Origin: Hofstenia miamia
Taxonomy: Eukaryota; Xenacoelomorpha; Acoela
Assembly: GCA_004352715.1 (NCBI GenBank)
Contig: SCFE01000064.1
Location: 1,277,315-1,341,314, forward strand
Direction of reading: 5' to 3'
Length of the DNA: 64,000 nucleotides
Positions within the stretch are counted from its first letter, which is position 1. Each line of letters opens with the position of its first letter. Both the position numbers and the translations under genes were made by a program. Under the pieces are notes generated by a model. The model was not told where the DNA came from. It saw nothing but the letters and a program-made list of their open reading frames with translations, and searched no databases. Shown here piece after piece: positions 61,301 through 64,000 of this stretch.

Positions 61301-61348
61301 TTTAACTCTATTTTTTCTTAAACACATTCTGGTCTTTTTTCTTTTCAT
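34935..61348 (-). CDS. JARID2: JARID2, PRC2 accessory subunit (UIM, JmjN, ARID, JmjC, zinc finger)
   Basis: JARID2 recruits and tunes Polycomb repressive complex 2 on nucleosomes. My 18-exon minus-strand model (all GT/AG, 3639 nt, 1212 aa; human 1246) is: 61301-61348, 60943-61248, 60808-60899, 60648-60766, 58050-58747, 55405-56010, 54483-54752, 54099-54440, 45576-45650, 45449-45532, 45168-45286, 44937-45122, 44725-44833, 44462-44644, 37372-37496, 37014-37149, 35045-35152, 34935-34967. Exon 2 has two UIM-like helices (EEEQLRWALKDSL and WEDQQLLKKAINLSL). Exons 3-4 match the human KFLSELVLYG/SDFLTFLCLRG region. Exon 7 is JmjN, exon 8 ARID, exons 11-14 JmjC (WDILKERSQHVAVHTASV, FSTQFFTRD, LIEYLHEGGTKIWY, FVVLFPGAFHAAF). 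Exons 16-17 form the C5HC2-type finger. The Fe-binding His is Thr, as expected for a catalytically dead JmjC. Some introns are only 41-52 bp while others hold transposons. The copy of exon 1 at 61649-61696 and the exons in 38251-43077 are assembly duplicates. Exon joins are hand-made from sequence. Confidence 0.92.
35153..37013 (-). other. JARID2 intron, no gene
   Basis: 1.86 kb intron between exons 16 and 17. It contains a long (TA)n microsatellite (35709-35761) preceded by a short GC-rich patch (35660-35700) that resembles a transposon end. Confidence 0.7.
37497..38250 (-). other. JARID2 intron sequence
   Basis: No gene seen. Around 37660-37740 a TATAAA-like word followed by AATAAA could be a solo LTR remnant, but no LTR ends can be set. 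The duplicated block starts at 38251. Confidence 0.4.
39797..40912 (+). pseudogene. hAT-like (CGGBP1-type) transposase remnant, copy 1
   Basis: It starts MPKQKLKGNVFVKNPP after a TTTTTTTCAG acceptor-like run, with an ILCKKLRQQL stretch where the family has its zinc-binding leader. Then come LYLRLGEATDVCGKKF (the DExTD catalytic region, with DET changed to GEAT), SISQTNNRTIIQF and a C-terminal YPLMSADIECISY. The last resembles the YAPITSCDVERSFS dimerisation motif of hAT transposases. Stops and frameshifts separate these pieces (40065-40340, 40418-40615, 40719-40910). The key acidic residue is altered, so it is dead. Copy 2 is at 46364-47491. Confidence 0.5.
41056..42196 (+). mobile_element. 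YR transposon family 2, copy C (5'-truncated by assembly)
   Basis: Starts right after a single N (41055) inside a TA tract and carries only the 3' half of the element. It includes the NCRAGS and EHKTG catalytic region (41308-41400), a deleted His/Tyr region near 41640, the C-terminal tail frame 41775-42008 and the TACAAAATGGGAGG end repeats (42110-42190). The upstream flank equals that of copy A, so it is probably the same insertion seen from another haplotype. Confidence 0.65.
43078..44077. other. assembly gap, exactly 1000 N
   Basis: Flanked left by the redundant block ending at 43077 and right by 44078, which restarts the same locus. Confidence 0.99.
45660..46010 (-). pseudogene. mariner transposase C-terminal fragment
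   Basis: On the minus strand the reading gives GFVPSDFKKHLRDKHFED, KLKIIVLFLNK, and then RRWEKCVTINRNYIE near 45770. This is the C-terminal end of mariner transposases, with the SPDLAPSDY-like block followed by KKHL and RWxKC. It has stops and lacks the N-terminus. It sits in the JARID2 intron between the ARID exon and exon 9 and is missing from the redundant block. Confidence 0.65.
46364..47491 (+). pseudogene. hAT-like (CGGBP1-type) transposase remnant, copy 2
   Basis: The same decayed element as 39797-40912, with a one-base insertion near 46726 and a short insertion near 46472. It sits in the same JARID2 intron context, so it is allelic to copy 1, not a separate insertion. Confidence 0.5.
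47637..47688. other. assembly gap of 52 N in a TA tract
   Basis: Run of Ns at the 3' flank of the hAT remnant. Confidence 0.99.
47832..50128 (+). mobile_element. YR transposon family 2, copy A (redundant contig)
   Basis: The segment 47832-50128 repeats 51129-53558 and ends at the 1000-N gap. The element begins near 47902 with ATATCTCT and the TTGTACTATGTAAT word, followed by the 49-bp tandem repeat. Frames 48480-48701 (zinc finger, CLTCHKSVSDMCHH) and 48674-48892 follow. The catalytic GHSQFVAEYV is at 49616-49645. The NCR/HKTG region is damaged by local deletions. It is probably the other allele of copy B. Confidence 0.7.
50129..51128. other. assembly gap, exactly 1000 N
   Basis: The left flank matches the sequence ending at 53557 and the right flank matches 47832 onward, so the gap again separates two overlapping copies. 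Confidence 0.99.
51237..51334. repeat. 49-bp tandem repeat, two units, palindromic
   Basis: Units start at 51237 and 51286. Each holds AAAATGGGAA, a 4-nt loop, TTCCTATTTT, then CCATAGTACAAAATGGGAA. The same array is present in copy A (from about 47938). Confidence 0.85.
51711..53370 (+). pseudogene. zinc-finger tyrosine recombinase with SANT-like tail, frameshifted
   Basis: The N-terminal frame 51711-52013 carries a C2H2-like finger (MCLKCHKSVSDMRHHIMRYH) and a second Cys pair (CCKNCKR). A linker follows in 52066-52251 and, after a slip in a poly-A run, LRRGVAKLTSKYIIG. The recombinase region shows NCRAGPLLLL (52664), WDELEQIKAGNIVVKTEHKTG (ending 52759), LLVFGNKSGNPLSTMAKEI, NSNSTRKFFE (second Arg near 52973) and GHSQFVAEYV (53046-53075; His 53049, Tyr 53070). 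The last frame 53137-53370 has SCWTDSEKNMLKLFEK and ends in a basic helix, like the SANT/Myb-like tail of widespread uncharacterised fish and invertebrate zinc-finger recombinase proteins. All catalytic positions can be read, but at least four frameshifts or stops kill this copy. Confidence 0.72.
53585..53705. repeat. extra terminal-repeat units after the element
   Basis: After the TA tract that ends copy B, four units in opposite orientation follow (core ATATATCTCGCCTTTTGTAA and variants with CTCACTATTTG, CTCGCTTTTTG and CTCGTTTTTT). They look like the start of a second related element inserted in the same TA tract. The block also occurs at 42222-42340. Confidence 0.6.
54868..55349. other. 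assembly gap of 482 N in a JARID2 intron
   Basis: Lies between exons 6 and 7. The right flank is a (TA)n tract (55351-55383). Because exons 6 and 7 are both in phase 0, an extra in-phase exon in the gap cannot be excluded. Confidence 0.99.
56011..58049 (-). other. JARID2 intron with a piggyBac-like MITE
   Basis: The intron between exons 5 and 6 holds no gene. The only structured content I see is the TTAA-bounded element at 56952-57832. Confidence 0.6.
56952..57832. mobile_element. piggyBac-like non-autonomous element (MITE)
   Basis: Bounded by TTAA on both sides (56952-56955 and 57829-57832), directly followed by CCCTCTAATGCA and preceded by CAAAAGGG. This matches the TTAA target and CCC...GGG ends of piggyBac elements. 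It encodes nothing. Internal GTTGCAAATTTGCAAC palindromes recur (near 56973, 57315, and variants near 57505 and 57680). A 20-N gap (57559-57578) with a 156-158 bp duplicated flank (57401-57558 and 57579-57734) inflates its length, so the true size is about 700 bp. Confidence 0.5.
58748..60647 (-). other. JARID2 intron, possible hAT-like MITE ends
   Basis: No gene. A GC-rich terminus-like patch at 60059-60113 (GCGGGCCGAC, GCGGCCAGCTCTG) and two related stretches near 59265-59320 and 59765-59810 suggest remains of hAT-type short elements. No clean ends found. Confidence 0.35.
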
Positions 61349-61979
61349 TCTTAATAATATCCTAAATGCTAACTACAATATCATTGACAAAATTACAATT
61401 GTCAAAATTTAGGTTTTAAAGAGTTGGTACTTTAAATGGTATGAATTTTTGCCCCATGTGGTTTCACCCCTCCAATGTTTTACCTCTGTTATTATTTATT
61501 AAATATATATAAACTTTACGTAATAGGAGAAATAATCCTATTAATATTATAAATTGAAAACTATAGAAAATCATATCACTTTCAATGTTTCAAATTAACT
61601 TATATCTTGTAAAATAGAAACCTTTAATTTNCATTTGAAGAATTCTCACTTTAACTCTATTTTTTCTTAAACACATTCTGGTCTTTTTTCTTTTCATTCT
61701 TAATAATATACTAAACGCTAAGTACAATATCATTGACAAAATTGCAATTGTCAAAATTTAGGTTTTAAAGAGTTGGTACTTTAAATGGTATGAATTTTTG
61801 CCCCATGTGGTTTCACCCCTCCGATGTTTTACCTCTGTTATTATTTATTAAATATATATAAACTTAACGTAATAGGAGAAATAATCCTATTAATATTATA
61901 AATTAAAAACTATAGAAAATCATATCACTTTCAATGTTTCAAATTAACTTATATCTTGTAAAATAGAAACCTTTAATTT
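61283..61979. repeat. 348-bp duplication across a single N, includes JARID2 exon 1
   Basis: 61283-61630 and 61632-61979 are nearly identical (a few substitutions). The single N at 61631 marks the join. The first coding exon therefore appears twice (61301-61348 and 61649-61696), most likely by contig overlap. Confidence 0.9.
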
Positions 61980-62239
61980 TCATCTATTTATGTTTTGCTC
62001 TACTAGACTTATTTGCAGATTCTTTGTAGCCAGGAGGATTAATATAATTGAACATCACTTAATTGATTGAAACATTAAGTTAAGGTTAGTGATTTAAATT
62101 ATGTGTTGAAATTGGAATAAGAAACAAAGCTTATGATATTGCATCTAAAATTTGCAGTTTATTAATATTAATAAGTTAATTTTTTCTTGTAATTGCAAAA
62201 CCATTTGGGTTGTCTACAGTTATAATTGAAGGTTAATGT

Positions 62240-62604
62240 ACAATGGGGGATTTTCTCTAAAATTAAATTTGAATATTTTTAGCCAAAAATGTTTAACTTA
62301 GTTTAAATTCTTTAAAAATATAAAACCAATAAAAAATATTTAATATATTTTGCAGAAATTCACTGTCTCTTTCTGGTTCAGATGATGTCACTACCTTTTG
62401 AATCATAAAACTATTACACTGTAAGATGAAATTCTGGAAAATCTAAAGGTATTGACATCATCTGAAAACAAAAGAGACAGTGAACTCTGCAAAATTTAGC
62501 AAATATTTTTAATGGTCACTTCATTTTTAAAGAATTTAAACTAAATTTAACATTTTTTACCTAAAAATTTTTAAATTTAAATTTTACTGAAAATCCCCCA
62601 TTGT
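62240..62604. mobile_element. fold-back MITE, about 365 bp
   Basis: The ends ACAATGGGGGATTTTC (62240) and GAAAATCCCCCATTGT (62604) are perfect inverses. The inversion continues inward with mismatches through the TTTGCAGA...CACTGTCTC and GAGACAGTG...TCTGCAAA stretches. This gives arms of roughly 150 bp around a short centre near 62420. No coding capacity. Confidence 0.75.
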
Positions 62605-62743
62605 GATAATTCAAATGCCAAATTTGCCAATTAAACCTTTTTTCCTGCCTTCCATAATAATATATATTTATAAAACATAAATATTCAACATACATTTGAA
62701 AATATATTTTCCGAATGTATGTTGAATTTTATTTAAAGCTTAT

Positions 62744-62816
62744 TTGAACACTAGTGAAATTGGGATCACACTCAATGTTTATTGAGATGTTACTGGTTCG
62801 AATCCAGTGCATTCAA
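62744..62816 (+). tRNA. tRNA-like sequence or SINE head (probable pseudogene)
   Basis: 73 nt that can fold as a cloverleaf: a perfect T-arm ACTGG-TTCGAAT-CCAGT (62792-62808), an anticodon-type stem CTCAA/TTGAG with a 6-nt loop, a 3-bp D stem GTG/CAC, and an acceptor stem with 5 of 7 pairs. A perfect B box GGTTCGAATCC (62795-62805) and A box TAGTGAAATTGG (62752-62763) are present. The short anticodon loop and weak acceptor stem argue for a pseudogene or the head of a tRNA-derived SINE, so I give no amino acid. Confidence 0.4.
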
Positions 62817-63639
62817 GTTCTTATGAAGGATGGTGACATAATATGACACCCTAGAGAAATTAATTCATTTTATTCCAAAAAAAATTTCACAATTGTTAAG
62901 TACATACTTAAATCATTTGTCTAATATATAATTCAGTTTGTGAAATACTAATATAAAATATTGTTTCAAGTTTCTGCAAAAGATTTGGTAGGATATCAAC
63001 CTAACACTTTTCCACACATATTGTAGAGTCACTCAGGGCCTTTGTTTATTTTTTATTTGATTTTAGGCACTCTCCGATTAATTTGGTTCTATTTAATTTA
63101 GTGATTTTATTAATTTGTGATCTTTTCGAACTTAAGTTTCGAATTAGTAATTGTCCCCTCAAGCTATTGATTATGTGTAATTGCTCATTTAATTTGCAAA
63201 GGAAACAAGCTACCTTTTGTAAAATGGTATATATTTACCTTCTCTTGTAATAAATAGGGAACACAATGTTATCAAATGTCAAATAAATTTCGTTCTCACT
63301 GGATAATATTTGTTCTTTCATTATTTTATTATCTACTAACCTTTTTAGCTTTGGTATGAATTTTCTAATAATGCAATTGTAAGATCTGGTGATAATGTGG
63401 GAGGAACTCTGCTGTGCCTGGGGTGATAACTCACTCCATGACATATTTGAGCCCATATTGTGGTCACTTTAGGCTATGTATAGGCATAGGAAATAAAAGA
63501 ACTACTACATCTATCAATCAAACATGCACAAACTATCACACAATACGAATATACTATGCCATTGGCATACATGAATATGTGGTAATTACATGTTATTTAA
63601 TATCTTTATTACATGAGCTGAGAAGATAAACATTAAGTT
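62817..63639. other. no gene supported
   Basis: AT-rich. Minus frame 63235-63456 (73 codons) may be part of the retroelement to the right but shows no motif. Confidence 0.4.
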
Positions 63640-63960
63640 AAATTGGTTTTATTGAGCTAGAAATTACAACTTGAGACACATGATTAGCACCTTGGATTGT
63701 AAGGAAGAATTCTAATGGCTTGGCTTTGGTGAGATGCTGTGTGAATTGGTCACTACTTTAAATGCCCTCTTGGAATTACTTTTTTCTACAATGAAATTGG
63801 TGACCTACTGATCTTCATTTGTTTTGTTAGAGCATGGGTTGCTCTCAGCAATGGTAATCTTCTGCAACCTTCATACCACTTGAGCTGCTAGACGCACCCT
63901 GTGATTCTACAATATGTACAGATGTGTTTCTTACACCATGAATGTCTTCTACTATAAAAT
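63640..63960 (-). pseudogene. copia-like polyprotein C-terminal remnant
   Basis: On the minus strand, broken frames give LTKQMKISRSPIS, a CRKK segment, FQEGI, then DQFTQHLTKAKPLEFF. They resemble the RNase H end of Ty1/copia polyproteins (TKHIxxxxHF, then QxADxLTKxLxxxxF). No LTR is visible in the window. Short and decayed. Confidence 0.4.
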
Positions 63961-64000
63961 AATAATGAAAATATAAATTTTATTCAAAAAGTATTATTTT

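Overview
This window is a piece of an AT-rich animal genome, not a bacterial one. The evidence is GT/AG introns, three recognisable animal genes that are all on the minus strand, and dense eukaryotic transposon remains. The many 41-52 bp introns lying beside transposon-filled introns of several kb would suit an arthropod or another invertebrate with compact small introns, but I cannot name the species.

Genes. (1) 10798-14021, minus: an ELOVL fatty-acid elongase, five exons, 272 aa. (2) 21994-23523, minus: an APEX1-type AP endonuclease, two exons, 298 aa. (3) 34935-61348, minus: a full 18-exon model of the PRC2 cofactor JARID2. I joined its exons by hand from splice sites and they keep frame throughout (1212 aa), with ubiquitin-interacting motifs, JmjN, ARID, JmjC and a C-terminal zinc finger.

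Mobile DNA. 1-1590 holds a broken hAT transposase. 4.8-7.4 kb holds a Penelope-like element interrupted by a LINE tail. 7.68-9.39 kb holds a small tyrosine-recombinase (YR) transposon, and 9.4-10.04 kb a second Penelope fragment. A LINE fragment lies at 14.3-15.66 kb. Tc1/mariner pieces lie near 21.5, 23.9, 26.1, 28.9 and 45.7 kb. A Tigger/pogo element lies at 31.4-33.1 kb. Inside JARID2 introns there are hAT remains and a second YR transposon family (copies near 41, 48-50 and 51-53.6 kb). The 3' part of the window has a piggyBac-like MITE, a fold-back MITE, a tRNA-like sequence and a copia remnant.

Assembly. Most N runs, including single Ns and the three gaps of exactly 1000 Ns, are flanked by near-identical sequence on both sides. 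These are unmerged overlapping contigs or alternative haplotypes. As a result several JARID2 exons appear twice. The simplest true order drops 38251-44077 and 47832-51128.

Most interesting signal. Two diverged families of YR transposon (7676-9386 and 51197-53557) share readable YR catalytic motifs, inverted termini that abut (TA)n tracts, and terminal repeat arrays with the same layout but different core motifs. The second family also has an N-terminal zinc finger and a C-terminal SANT-like tail. This does not match the usual description of Cryptons, which lack inverted terminal repeats, or of DIRS elements, which carry a reverse transcriptase.
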